Shown here one piece after another: positions 24,268-32,771 of a DNA stretch of 60,118 nt. The position numbers were made by a program, and so were the translations under genes. The notes beneath the pieces are model-generated. The model was not told the origin of the DNA, searched no databases, and saw nothing but the letters and a program-made list of their open reading frames with translations. Positions within the stretch are counted from its first letter, which is position 1. Each line of letters opens with the position of its first letter. Origin of the DNA: Bacteroidota bacterium (GTDB lineage: Bacteria > Bacteroidota > Bacteroidia > Flavobacteriales_D > Sanyastnellaceae); contig JAQCFW010000014.1 in NCBI GenBank assembly GCA_027619225.1, forward strand, positions 1-60,118, written 5' to 3'.

Positions 24268-26256
24268 TTAGTTTCTTTTAAGTTTGCCTCGATGAGATCG
24301 GATGACCTTTCCGTACACAATTCTCTTAGGCGCGTGATATGCTGCTAATTTTTTTAATTTTCCTATCTCTGCTAAAAGTTCGTTTTCGTTTTCCTCAGTA
24401 AGTTCCGGAGTATCTAAAAGCAATGTTACTTTCTCTCCAAGCGATTCATCAGGCATGCCTTTTATCATATACTCGCAGCCAAGTGGTTTAATAACCTCTC
24501 TAATTTCCTGCTCTACAACTTCAGGCATGACTTTAATTCCACCTGAATTAATGATTGAACTTTTTCTCCCAAGCCAAACAAATTTCTTTGAGTCTATCAG
24601 TTCAACGAGATCATCTGTCACTAAACCTGTCACTTCTCTAGAAGGAGCATCAACAATAAGTTCTCTGTCTTTCGAGATCCTAAAGCACACTCCCGGCATA
24701 GCCACAAAGGGGCTTTTAGAACTTCCACGTTGAAGTTTTCTAATGGCAATATGAGTTATCGTCTCCGTCATTCCAAATCCCTCATAAAAGTCAATCCTCT
24801 CAGGTAATCTTTCAATAAGATCGTCGGAAACAAAACCTCCTCCTAAAAGCACCTTCTTAACGGGAGGGAAATCAGGCAGTAGCGAGAAGCATTGGTTTGG
24901 GGTTAAGGCAATAAAATCAGCGGGAGTTTTAAAATCGGGTTTTCTTGTAGGTTCGACAATTTCCAAGGCCAACCCCCCAACTATTGCTCTCACTAACATC
25001 ATATGTCCAGCGATAAAATTTACAGGAAGAGAAAGTACAACTCTGTCACCTGGTTTTAAGTTGAAGTACGCTAAAGTCTCTTTTGCACTAGCGATTACTG
25101 CATCCCGGGAGTGAGTTATTTCACGAGGAGGACCACTTGACCCTGAGGTTTTGTAAGAAAGGGGAGCCTTGGGATGTGCAAACCAATTTTCAATCGCTGT
25201 TGAGATTGCTTGAGTCCATTTTAATTCGGAGTGGAGGGGGCTGGAGTAGAGTTTCCCATCAGAAATAAGGAGAGTAGATGCAATGTTGTTTCTGTAAAGG
25301 CTTCCTGTGCCTAACCCTTGAGCCATGCTTTTTAAATTTGGCCTAGATTTCAACAATTCAGAAGTCCACTCGGCGATCTCTGCCAGCCCGACATTAGATT
25401 CTAAAGCGGAGGTAGTCCACCAACCTATTGAAAGGCTTTCAGCGAGGGTGATCCAAGATTCTGCGGATTTCAAACCTCCTAAAAGGCTAGGCTTTAATAC
25501 TAAATATGCAGGTCGTATTTTCTCAAGCAGAGCCCTTTTCTCTGATTTAGAGCGGATTTGTATTAATTCTTCATCAAGAGCTATGGGAACAGGAGAGGAG
25601 GCGCAAAGCTCCGCCATTTCTTCTGTTAAACCTGGAGATATTGGTTGCTCTATACTGTGCAGGTCTAGCCCAGCGTTGTATAGAATTTGCAGTTTTTCAA
25701 GCGCTGTTAGGCCATCGGATGATTGATTGCTGAAAGCTCCATTTGCATCAATTCTTAACGTGAATTCACTGTAGGGACAACGTCTTCTGATTTCTTTGAG
25801 TAGCTCTAATTCTTCATAAAAAGGGAGGGTGCCAACTTTGATTTTTATGGTTTTATATCCTTTCGCAATTAAGATGTCCACCTGCTTTAACATCCCCTCT
25901 GCATCATCCATCCAAACCAATCCATTAATAGGTATGCCTTCTATCCATGAAGGTGTGCCTTCACGTTTAAGATCTATTAATGCAGTTTCTACAGCAAATT
26001 TCACGGCAGGAAGAGAGTGTGGGATGGATTCTGTATGTAACGAATCTAGTTTTGTAAGTTGCTCTAAAGCTTCTCTTGCATCCTTTTCTGACTCAAGGCT
26101 AAGGCCAGGAATTAAACTGCACTCACCTGTTCCTCTTCGACCTTCATCATCTTCTATTGATAAAAAAAAGCACGGTTTACTTATTAATGTATCGCGAGAA
26201 GTTCGGGCAGGGCTTTTGAATTCTAAGGGGTGTGATGTGAATTCAATGGTGGCCAT
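24268..26256 (-). CDS. menC-menE: Fused o-succinylbenzoate synthase (MenC) and O-succinylbenzoyl-CoA ligase (MenE)
   Basis: One uninterrupted frame of 662 residues carries two enzymes. Residues 1 to about 335 are an enolase-superfamily MenC: the KIKVG lysines, LRIDANGAFS, IEQPISPG, ALDEELI and LKPSLLGGL give the K-x-K, D-E-D metal site and distal lysine, and WWTTSALESNVGL follows. Residues about 360-662 are a short AMP-forming acyl-CoA ligase with KTSGSSGPPREITHS (P-loop), GFGMTETI and LGRKSSIINSGG. The protein would turn SHCHC into o-succinylbenzoate and activate it to OSB-CoA. Gene spacing is 2 bp on both sides. In many bacteria these are separate genes. Confidence 0.92.
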   Translation of the reverse strand: MATIEFTSHPLEFKSPARTSRDTLISKPCFFLSIEDDEGRRGTGECSLIPGLSLESEKDAREALEQLTKLDSLHTESIPHSLPAVKFAVETALIDLKREGTPSWIEGIPINGLVWMDDAEGMLKQVDILIAKGYKTIKIKVGTLPFYEELELLKEIRRRCPYSEFTLRIDANGAFSNQSSDGLTALEKLQILYNAGLDLHSIEQPISPGLTEEMAELCASSPVPIALDEELIQIRSKSEKRALLEKIRPAYLVLKPSLLGGLKSAESWITLAESLSIGWWTTSALESNVGLAEIAEWTSELLKSRPNLKSMAQGLGTGSLYRNNIASTLLISDGKLYSSPLHSELKWTQAISTAIENWFAHPKAPLSYKTSGSSGPPREITHSRDAVIASAKETLAYFNLKPGDRVVLSLPVNFIAGHMMLVRAIVGGLALEIVEPTRKPDFKTPADFIALTPNQCFSLLPDFPPVKKVLLGGGFVSDDLIERLPERIDFYEGFGMTETITHIAIRKLQRGSSKSPFVAMPGVCFRISKDRELIVDAPSREVTGLVTDDLVELIDSKKFVWLGRKSSIINSGGIKVMPEVVEQEIREVIKPLGCEYMIKGMPDESLGEKVTLLLDTPELTEENENELLAEIGKLKKLAAYHAPKRIVYGKVIRSHRGKLKRN

Positions 26257-26258
26257 CG

Positions 26259-27197
26259 TTATACTGTAACGGTTAAAAACATAAAAAGAGCGACTACAAA
26301 AGCTGTTAGAGCGATTTTTTTAAGTTCTGGATCTAATCGTTCTGGCTCCGTAGTTTTCATCACAAAAACCAAGTGTTTGAGTTGAATAATAGCGATTAAG
26401 ACATACCAAATCCCACCTTTCCAGACAGGTAAATCGTTCATTCCAAATAAAAAGGGAAGCATTGTTGCCCAACTCACCAAGATTAATGCAGCGTGATAAA
26501 GTTTGGCATTTTTAAATCCCAATTTCACTACGATTGTGTTCTTGCCAAATTTAGCATCGTTTTCGTGGTCGCGTAAATTGTTCAGGTTTAGTACCGCGAC
26601 GGACATAAGTCCTGAAAATGTAGCTGGTAAAAGCCAGTAAAAACTAAATCCACCGGATAGGAGGTAGGCAACACCTAAAACGCCGATGTACCCGAAAAAC
26701 AGCAATACGACAACATCTCCCAAGCCTTTATAGCCATAAGCCCCACTTCCCATAGTATATCGTATTGCAGCATATATGGAGCTACATCCGAGCGTGATAA
26801 AGAAGAGCGTGATGGCGGACTTCGCCAAGTCAAAATCTAGGGCAAACAACACAGTAGCACACCCAACAACAAAAGCTTTTGTGGAAGTGACGACAAGCGC
26901 CCTTTTCATTTCTTTTTCAGAGATTTCCCCAGAAGCCATGGCACGGTCTGATCTCTCTGGCCCATCCGTCCCTTTTTTGAAGTCGCCATAATCGTTCGCG
27001 TAATTTGCAAGAACTTGCAAATAAATGACCGTAAGAAGAGTGAGTCCTAACACAGTATAAAACCTGGCGTCAGGAAGTTGATCAAGTGAGATGTCAGAAG
27101 GAGAAAGCGAGATCGCTGCTCCTATAAGCACACACGTAATCGCAAGAGGAAGAGTTCGAGGTCTTCCAGCTTTTACCCAAGCTTTAAGTGATGCCAT
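26259..27197 (-). CDS. menA: 1,4-dihydroxy-2-naphthoate polyprenyltransferase
   Basis: This 312-residue UbiA-family membrane enzyme attaches the polyprenyl chain to DHNA to give demethylmenaquinone. The first Asp-rich motif is NYANDYGDFKKGTD (about 66-79), followed by RSDRAMASG. The second is NLNNLRDHENDAKFGKNT. About eight or nine hydrophobic segments are present, the last ending close to the C-terminus. Its stop lies 2 bp before the menC/E start. Confidence 0.95.
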   Translation of the reverse strand: MASLKAWVKAGRPRTLPLAITCVLIGAAISLSPSDISLDQLPDARFYTVLGLTLLTVIYLQVLANYANDYGDFKKGTDGPERSDRAMASGEISEKEMKRALVVTSTKAFVVGCATVLFALDFDLAKSAITLFFITLGCSSIYAAIRYTMGSGAYGYKGLGDVVVLLFFGYIGVLGVAYLLSGGFSFYWLLPATFSGLMSVAVLNLNNLRDHENDAKFGKNTIVVKLGFKNAKLYHAALILVSWATMLPFLFGMNDLPVWKGGIWYVLIAIIQLKHLVFVMKTTEPERLDPELKKIALTAFVVALFMFLTVTV

Positions 27198-27220
27198 TTT
27201 GGTTTCCTTTAAGGTTAAGG

Positions 27221-28042
27221 TTAAGGGAATTTAGGGAATTGCTGGAAATTAGGTTCGCGCTTTTCTAAAAATGCATTTTTACCTTCTTGTGCCTCTTCCA
27301 TGAGATAGTACATCAGGGTGGCATCACCGGCAAAGTCCATCAAACCGCTTTGACCGTCAAGCTCTGCGTTAAGTCCGCGCTTAATCATGCGAATAGCAAG
27401 AGGAGAGTGTTTCATAATCGTGCGACACCACTCGACAGTAGTGTCTTCTAAATTTGCGAGAGACACGACCTTATTTACCATGCCCATTTTCTCTGCCTCG
27501 GCTGCTGTATATTGTTTACAAAGGAACCAGATTTCCCTTGCTTTCTTTTGGCCCACCATATCAGCCAAGTAGCTTGAGCCAAACCCAGCGTCGAAGCTCC
27601 CCACTTTTGGTCCGGTTTGACCAAATTTCGCATGGTCCGCTGCGATTGTTAAATCACAGACCACGTGTAGCACATGTCCTCCTCCAATTGCGTAGCCATT
27701 TACCATAGCGATGACAGGTTTTGGAAGGGATCTGATTCGTTTTTGTAAATCGAGGACGTTAAGTCTAGGGACTCCGTCTTTGGAGATGTAGCCGCCGACA
27801 CCTTTCACGTTTTGGTCTCCGCCGCTGCAAAAAGCAACATCACCCTCACCTGTTAAGACGACTACTCCCACATCAGCTCTTTCACGCGCTATATCCATAG
27901 CATCGATCATCTCAATATTCGTCTCAGGTCGGAATGCGTTAAGTACTTTAGGTCGGCAAATCGTAATCTTAGCGATGCCCTCAAAGAATTCAAAGCGAAT
28001 ATCCTCATATTCTTTGATAGAAGTCCAATTGTAACTGCTCAT
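27221..28042 (-). CDS. menB: 1,4-dihydroxy-2-naphthoyl-CoA synthase
   Basis: This 273-residue crotonase-fold enzyme closes the second ring of OSB-CoA to DHNA-CoA. MenB markers are [51 protein letters not shown] and [16 protein letters not shown]. The C-terminal [13 protein letters not shown] is typical. It follows menD by 21 bp within the menaquinone operon. Confidence 0.97.
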   Translation of the reverse strand: MSSYNWTSIKEYEDIRFEFFEGIAKITICRPKVLNAFRPETNIEMIDAMDIARERADVGVVVLTGEGDVAFCSGGDQNVKGVGGYISKDGVPRLNVLDLQKRIRSLPKPVIAMVNGYAIGGGHVLHVVCDLTIAADHAKFGQTGPKVGSFDAGFGSSYLADMVGQKKAREIWFLCKQYTAAEAEKMGMVNKVVSLANLEDTTVEWCRTIMKHSPLAIRMIKRGLNAELDGQSGLMDFAGDATLMYYLMEEAQEGKNAFLEKREPNFQQFPKFP

Positions 28043-28063
28043 ATAATTTTTAAATCTCTTTGT

Positions 28064-29740
28064 TTAACCTTTTAACTTCATTAAAAACTCTTTGTAAATA
28101 TCAGAACTTAATTCAGGATTAGTTGTGATTTCGAGGATGGCTGTTCCCTTGTTTTTCTCTAAATCGATTAAGCCTTGATGTGTACTTTCAGAATCAATAC
28201 CACAAAAGTAATCAACGCCGCAGAAGCTAGCTGCAGCTTTTATGCTTGTTTTAGGTTTTGTCTCAAAATGAGATTCTAGATACCCCACTTGAGCAGGTCC
28301 TTCCAGCCATCTAAAAATCCCTCCCCCACCATTATTTATTACGATTATCCGTAAGTTGTCCGGCACTTGCTGAACGGTTGCCAGTCCGTTAATGTCGTAA
28401 AAAAAAGCAACATCCCCAGTTACAAGAGTTACTCTTTCACTTGTGGAGAGCGCATGACCTACGGCAGTGGAAGTGCAGCCGTCAATACCTGCTACTCCTC
28501 TATTTGCATGGAAACGAATGTTGTTCTTAAAATCAAAGAGTAGCGCATACCTAGCAGAAGTACTGTTCGCGAAGTGCAATGTCGTTTTATTTGTGTTATG
28601 AAATGACTCAAAGATTGTTTTGTAAGCTGCTAAGTCGCTCCAACTTGTTTTTCTGGAGAAATCTTCCTGGATATTTTGTAGGCGAGTTTTTTCTCTATTC
28701 CACGCTTTAAGGTAGTTTTTATCTTGTTGGATGTTTTTTGAAAACTCGGTAAGCCAACCAAGAGGTTCTGAATCAATTGATTTCTCAAGAGTATTGAAAG
28801 AATCATGTCCCATGCCCTCGGAATCACTTACATGTATATGTGGAATGTTGAGCCCCGTAACCCAGTTTCTTAGAGACTTACTCAAAGTGGGGTTTCCTAT
28901 GGTGATGATGTAGTTTGGGGTAAGTTGAGGGTCAGTATTCCACATTTCTCCAGCGATGAATGCGTCTCCTGAAGCAATGAGCGAGTGTCCCTTAATTCCT
29001 GAAAAACTCTCAGAAATCCCAGCAACAGAGTTAAAATCCTGGTCCGTCCAATCAGCTAAAATTCTAGGGCCAGCAATGACTAAAGCACGGTGAGCGTGCG
29101 CTTGAAATATTTCAGGGTAGTCTTGAAAATTAAAACTACAAACTCGTTTGCGAGCTTGAATGATCGGGATTTCTAACTCCAGAGCCTCTGCTTTGCCGTA
29201 CAATGGCTCTTCTAAATGAACATTTATATGGACGGGCCCGCCGGTTAAAGCCCTGTCGTAAATGTTACTTGCCTTTTCGATTGTTGCACGAATGTCTTTT
29301 TCTGTGGAAGCGCTGCCGTTAAAGCTATAATCTTCTAGCGTAAATTTTGTAAACAGTTCTGTTTGGTCTATTGACTGACCGTGACCTTTATTTAAACTAC
29401 TCAAAGCCCTGTCAGCGGTGATGCTTATTAACGGTGTCTTTTGATGGAAAGCTTCGGCTATGGCTGGACCGTGATTGATGGCTGCAGTACCTGAAGTGCA
29501 AATGACTGCAGCAGGATTCCCGGTTTCGAGAGCAAGTCCGAGAGCCACATGAGCGGCTGCTCTCTCATCTATTACAATGTGCGTTTTTATGGAAGAATCT
29601 TCTGTAAAAGCAATCGTGAGTGGAGCATTTCTAGACCCAGGACTGATGACGACATCAGAGAGTCCTTTTTTTGACAAGGTGGCGACAAAGGCTGAAGCGC
29701 ATAGGTGATCAGTTGAAGATCTTTCTTGTCTTACAGGCAT
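28064..29740 (-). CDS. menD: SEPHCHC synthase (MenD)
   Basis: This 558-residue thiamine-diphosphate enzyme adds 2-oxoglutarate-derived succinic semialdehyde to isochorismate. The N-terminal PYR domain has VISPGSRNAPLTIAF, DERAAAHVALGLALETG with the activating Glu, and CTSGTAAINHGPAIAEA. The ThDP-binding motif TGDVAFFYDINGL continues to IVINNGGGGIFRWL. The start ATG overlaps the last base of the menF stop (TAATG), indicating coupling. Confidence 0.96.
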   Translation of the reverse strand: MPVRQERSSTDHLCASAFVATLSKKGLSDVVISPGSRNAPLTIAFTEDSSIKTHIVIDERAAAHVALGLALETGNPAAVICTSGTAAINHGPAIAEAFHQKTPLISITADRALSSLNKGHGQSIDQTELFTKFTLEDYSFNGSASTEKDIRATIEKASNIYDRALTGGPVHINVHLEEPLYGKAEALELEIPIIQARKRVCSFNFQDYPEIFQAHAHRALVIAGPRILADWTDQDFNSVAGISESFSGIKGHSLIASGDAFIAGEMWNTDPQLTPNYIITIGNPTLSKSLRNWVTGLNIPHIHVSDSEGMGHDSFNTLEKSIDSEPLGWLTEFSKNIQQDKNYLKAWNREKTRLQNIQEDFSRKTSWSDLAAYKTIFESFHNTNKTTLHFANSTSARYALLFDFKNNIRFHANRGVAGIDGCTSTAVGHALSTSERVTLVTGDVAFFYDINGLATVQQVPDNLRIIVINNGGGGIFRWLEGPAQVGYLESHFETKPKTSIKAAASFCGVDYFCGIDSESTHQGLIDLEKNKGTAILEITTNPELSSDIYKEFLMKLKG

Positions 29741-30714
29741 TAAGCGAAGGTAGCTTCTATTGCATTAATCTTTGCCTCAGTTTCCATCCACTCGTCTTGG
29801 GGAATTGACCCTTCAACGATTCCACCTCCAGCATAAATCTGAATCCCTCCAACCATCCATTGGGCTGCTCGTAAGTTGACATAGTAAGCACTTCCCGATG
29901 CTGTTTCAACCCCCAAGTAGCCAGAGTAGTAGGCCCTTGAAAACTGTTCATTTGATTTGATAAAATTACAGGCAACTTTTAATGGCCTTCCACCTACAGC
30001 TGGTGTGGGGTGAAGGGTGCTGGCTAGTTTTTGTATATCTCCTTTTATGGAGCATCTAAATCGGGTCTCAAGGTGTAGAAGATTTCCGTATCGTCGATCT
30101 GCACGAGGTTCTATGCTCATCTCAGATGCTCCGTAGTCCTCTAAAACAGATTTAATATAGTCTGTAACTTGAGATTGCTCATGTCTTTCTTTGGTCGTCC
30201 AATCATTTGTAGAATTGCCATTTACAATGATTCGCGTTCCTGCTAAAGAAACAGTTTCCACTCTGTTGTCACTTGATGCGACAAGTAATTCGGGCGAAGC
30301 TCCACACCAAACCCCACAACTTGGATGATCAATCAAATAAACAAATGCATCCGGGTGTTTCTCGCATTTCAATTTAAATGTGACTTCAGGCGTAGCGTCT
30401 GAAATGATAGATTTGATTCTTGCAACGACTACTTTTTCTAATGTGCCATCTGCGATTTTAGATATTGCTTTTGCAACGGAATTCAAATGAGAAGCTTTGT
30501 CTGTAGAAAAGTCATCAAAGGGTTTAGTGACCGTAATCGTACCAGGAGTAGGAGCTTCAGATGTGATAACATGCCCCTTTATTTCTATCGTAGGGTATTT
30601 GTCAGAACTGCTAAAAGGAATAAACCTGAAGCAAGAAGTTCCACATTGGGAAGGCTCAAGAGTATACACTTCATTACTTCCGGGGGGACTCCACCACACA
30701 CGTGCAACATTCAT
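29740..30714 (-). CDS. menF: Isochorismate synthase
   Basis: This 324-residue chorismate-binding enzyme makes isochorismate, the entry step of menaquinone synthesis. The fold is recognised by KVVVARIK, the WCGASPELLVAS region, VSLAGTRIIVNG, HPTPAVGGRPL and YAGGGIVEGSIPQDEW, which holds metal and catalytic acids. It is shorter than E. coli MenF because the N-terminal part is reduced, as is common in Bacteroidetes. Anthranilate and salicylate synthases share the domain, but the menD neighbour settles the role. It overlaps the thioesterase gene by ATGA. Confidence 0.92.
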   Translation of the reverse strand: MNVARVWWSPPGSNEVYTLEPSQCGTSCFRFIPFSSSDKYPTIEIKGHVITSEAPTPGTITVTKPFDDFSTDKASHLNSVAKAISKIADGTLEKVVVARIKSIISDATPEVTFKLKCEKHPDAFVYLIDHPSCGVWCGASPELLVASSDNRVETVSLAGTRIIVNGNSTNDWTTKERHEQSQVTDYIKSVLEDYGASEMSIEPRADRRYGNLLHLETRFRCSIKGDIQKLASTLHPTPAVGGRPLKVACNFIKSNEQFSRAYYSGYLGVETASGSAYYVNLRAAQWMVGGIQIYAGGGIVEGSIPQDEWMETEAKINAIEATFA

Positions 30715-31118
30715 AAAGCGACAATCATTACGGTGAGTCTTGAAGTGCAGATTAACTCACCCTCTTCGTCCTTCAATTCTATAGACCAAACATGTATTCT
30801 CCCTCCCTTCTTCACTATCCGAGCTTCTCCAAAAACCCAGCCTGATCGAATGCTTTTAAGGTGATTTGCATTTACCTCTAACCCGACAGCAGCTTTCCCT
30901 TGACTTTCCACTAAAACATGAGAACCTATAGAACCGAGGGTTTCAGCGAGAACGACGCTTGCCCCACCATGGAGCATGCCATATGGTTGGTGAGTTCTAG
31001 AGTCTACAGGCATCTTGCCTTTCACAACTCCATCTTCAACAGATGTTATTTCAATACCAAGAACTTCGCCTATCGTTCCTTTGCCTAAGTCTTTATTGAA
31101 ACTTTGTTCGTTAATCAT
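30711..31118 (-). CDS. Hotdog thioesterase, likely DHNA-CoA hydrolase (MenI type)
   Basis: This 135-residue single-hotdog protein of the PaaI/YdiI group has the motif GMLHGGASVVLAETLGSIGS, in which His, Gly and the catalytic Glu line up with YdiI/MenI. As the first gene of the menaquinone operon, overlapping menF by 4 bp, it most likely hydrolyses 1,4-dihydroxy-2-naphthoyl-CoA to DHNA before MenA acts. Other acyl-CoA substrates are possible for this family. Confidence 0.88.
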   Translation of the reverse strand: MINEQSFNKDLGKGTIGEVLGIEITSVEDGVVKGKMPVDSRTHQPYGMLHGGASVVLAETLGSIGSHVLVESQGKAAVGLEVNANHLKSIRSGWVFGEARIVKKGGRIHVWSIELKDEEGELICTSRLTVMIVAL

Positions 31119-31132
31119 TGATGATATCCTTG

Positions 31133-31140
31133 TAAATTTG
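31133..31140 (+). promoter_or_regulatory. Possible -7 element of the response regulator gene
   Basis: TAAATTTG matches TANNTTTG and lies 34 bp before the preferred ATG at 31175. A TTTG at 31103-31106 is 26 bp upstream, longer than the usual spacing, so the pair is weak. Confidence 0.35.
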
Positions 31141-31158
31141 TATCTCTAAAATATTGCG

Positions 31159-31166
31159 CAAATCTA
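31159..31166 (-). promoter_or_regulatory. Possible -7 element of the menaquinone operon
   Basis: The minus strand reads TAGATTTG, a full match to TANNTTTG, 40 bp before the start of the first operon gene at 31118. No clear -33 TTG is seen at 18-21 bp, so this is a candidate only. It lies within the start region of the divergent regulator gene. Confidence 0.4.
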
Positions 31167-31174
31167 ATTGGCAA

Positions 31175-31906
31175 ATGTCTGAAAAAGCTAACAGAGTACT
31201 TGTTGTTGAAGATGATTCATCTCTTCAAAAGATGTTAGTCATGAATCTAAAAGCTGAAGGCTACCATGTCGTGGCCGTTGATGATGGTGTCGATGCGCTT
31301 GAAGTAGTTAGAAGTCAGCGAATTGACGCGGTAATTTTAGATGTTATGCTTCCTGTAATGGATGGGTTTCAAGTATGTTCTATCCTCAGAGTTGAGGGTT
31401 ACAAAATGCCTATTCTTTTTCTAACAGCAAAGAATTCTGGTCCCGAAAGACTTGAAGGACTTCTTTTAGGAGCTGATGATTATCTGGGCAAACCGTTTAG
31501 TGTTGATGAACTTCTTCTAAGATTGGCAAGATTAATCGAACAATCTAAGCGATCATCAGATTACGGAGCTGTAGGAGTTGCTCTTGATGTAGATGTTTTC
31601 AAAATTGGAAAAGGTGAGGTCAGGTTTGATCAGTATTCAATCGTAACTCACAATGGGCTGACAAAGAAAATATCTAAGAGAGAAATCATGCTTCTTCGAC
31701 TTTTAATTTCTAAAAAGGGAGAGGTGGTCAGCAGAGAGGAGATTTTAGAAACGATTTGGGGGTATTCAGTTTATCCCAACACACGTACTATTGATAATTA
31801 TCTTCTTTCTTTTAGGAAATATTTTGAGCCCAACCCCAAATCACCGCTCTATTTTCACTCTGTAAGGGGCGTAGGCTATAGGTTTGATAGCGAAATTGAA
31901 AAATAA
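31175..31906 (+). CDS. OmpR/PhoB-family response regulator
   Basis: This is a two-domain regulator of 243 residues from the chosen start. The receiver has VLVVEDDSS (acidic pocket), the phosphoacceptor Asp in AVILDVMLPVMDGF and the lysine in DDYLGKPFS. A winged-helix DNA-binding domain follows (KKISKREIMLLRLLISKKGE to HSVRGVGYRF). The longest frame starts with TTG at 31154; the ATG at 31175 gives MSEKANRVLVVEDD, the normal register. No histidine kinase gene is adjacent, so it is an orphan here and its signal is unknown. It is divergent from the menaquinone operon. Confidence 0.92.
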   Translation: MSEKANRVLVVEDDSSLQKMLVMNLKAEGYHVVAVDDGVDALEVVRSQRIDAVILDVMLPVMDGFQVCSILRVEGYKMPILFLTAKNSGPERLEGLLLGADDYLGKPFSVDELLLRLARLIEQSKRSSDYGAVGVALDVDVFKIGKGEVRFDQYSIVTHNGLTKKISKREIMLLRLLISKKGEVVSREEILETIWGYSVYPNTRTIDNYLLSFRKYFEPNPKSPLYFHSVRGVGYRFDSEIEK

Positions 31907-31934
31907 AATTATTTTTTTTCAAAAAAAGGCAACC

Positions 31935-32040
31935 CCTTGAAAATTGTTACGTCTAACAAGTAACATGGTCAATGACTATGTTGGTTTCAATTTTCTTGCA
32001 GGTATAGAAAAGACCCAGAGGTGGGTCTTTTCTTCTTTTA
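31935..32040 (+). ncRNA. Candidate structured RNA ending in an intrinsic terminator
   Basis: GAAAATTG at 31939-31946 pairs perfectly with CAATTTTC at 31988-31995. Inside, AACATGGTC (31962-31970) and GACTATGTT (31974-31982) form a 9-pair hairpin around a 3-base loop. The terminator hairpin at 32007-32032 follows after 11 bases. Such a compact nested layout does not look like chance. It could be a free small RNA (for example of the 6S type) or the structured 3' end of the response regulator mRNA. I found no convincing separate promoter. Confidence 0.4.
32007..32040 (+). terminator. Rho-independent terminator
   Basis: GAAAAGACCCA and TGGGTCTTTTC form an 11-pair stem around GAGG, followed by TTCTTTT. 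It stops plus-strand transcription from the response regulator or the candidate RNA. The A-rich left arm means it may also act on the minus strand. Confidence 0.85.
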
Positions 32041-32108
32041 CAAACTTTTGAACTTGTCTATATCACCAAACTGACGGTCAATTCAAATTCATCATTGATC
32101 ATCTTTCT

Positions 32109-32132
32109 GATCATTATCAAGATCATTATCAA
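32109..32132. repeat. Two tandem copies of GATCATTATCAA
   Basis: A perfect 12-base tandem duplication, followed by GATCTT and preceded by further GATCAT strings, lies directly after the rsmG stop codon. No function can be read from it. Confidence 0.8.
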
Positions 32133-32136
32133 GATC

Positions 32137-32760
32137 TTAAAGCGTCACGTAAACAACGGCTTTGGTTTCGAAAAATTCCTCCTTGAAGTATTGAGAAATC
32201 GGAATAATTTCAGTCGTCCTTGTGACTTCATCTAACTCAGCTTGTAAGTCACCTCCTTTTAAATACAAAATCCCGTTAGGCCAAGGGTTAAGACTTCTTT
32301 TGTGAATTTTATTTTCCACCCAAGGAATAAATTTAGAAAGTCTAGCCACAGCACGACTTACAACAAAATCAAACTTCCCAGGGATATCAGCCGCTCTTTC
32401 GTGAACCGCCTCGACGTTCTTCAATCCCAGCTCATCCACCAACGCCTGAACTACTTTTATTTTCTTTCCGGTGCTGTCACATAAAACAAAGTTCACCTCT
32501 GGCATCAAGATGGCTAATGGAATCCCAGGTAAGCCGCCTCCAGTTCCTACATCTAAAATTCTTGAGCCAGGAGCAAATTTCATTGCTTTGAAAATTGCAA
32601 GGCTGTGAAGAACATGTCGTTCTTGAAAATCTTCCATGTCTTTTCGGGAAACTAAATTTATTTTAGTGTTCCATTCAGGAAAACTCTGTGCAAGGATTTC
32701 GAATTGTTTTCTTTGAGTATCACTAAGATTAGGGAAGTATCTAAAGACAATTTCTGTCAT
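32137..32760 (-). CDS. rsmG: 16S rRNA (guanine527-N7)-methyltransferase
   Basis: This 207-residue SAM-dependent methyltransferase (GidB) modifies G527 in 16S rRNA. The N-terminal WNTKINLVSRKDMEDFQERH region and the SAM motif RILDVGTGGGLPGIPLAI are diagnostic, and VVSRAVARL follows. The length is standard. It lies 11 bp downstream of the sigma factor gene and is likely in its operon. Loss of this gene gives low-level streptomycin resistance in other bacteria. Confidence 0.95.
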   Translation of the reverse strand: MTEIVFRYFPNLSDTQRKQFEILAQSFPEWNTKINLVSRKDMEDFQERHVLHSLAIFKAMKFAPGSRILDVGTGGGLPGIPLAILMPEVNFVLCDSTGKKIKVVQALVDELGLKNVEAVHERAADIPGKFDFVVSRAVARLSKFIPWVENKIHKRSLNPWPNGILYLKGGDLQAELDEVTRTTEIIPISQYFKEEFFETKAVVYVTL

Positions 32761-32771
32761 ATTTATCGCTT

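Noticed and set aside
25829-26269. 146-codon frame opposite menC/E
   Set aside because: Antisense shadow of the MenC active-site region, with no family resemblance.
31893-31920. A/T-only hairpin directly after the response regulator gene
   Set aside because: The arms are simple A and T runs that pair by composition; the GC-containing terminator at 32007 is the real stop.
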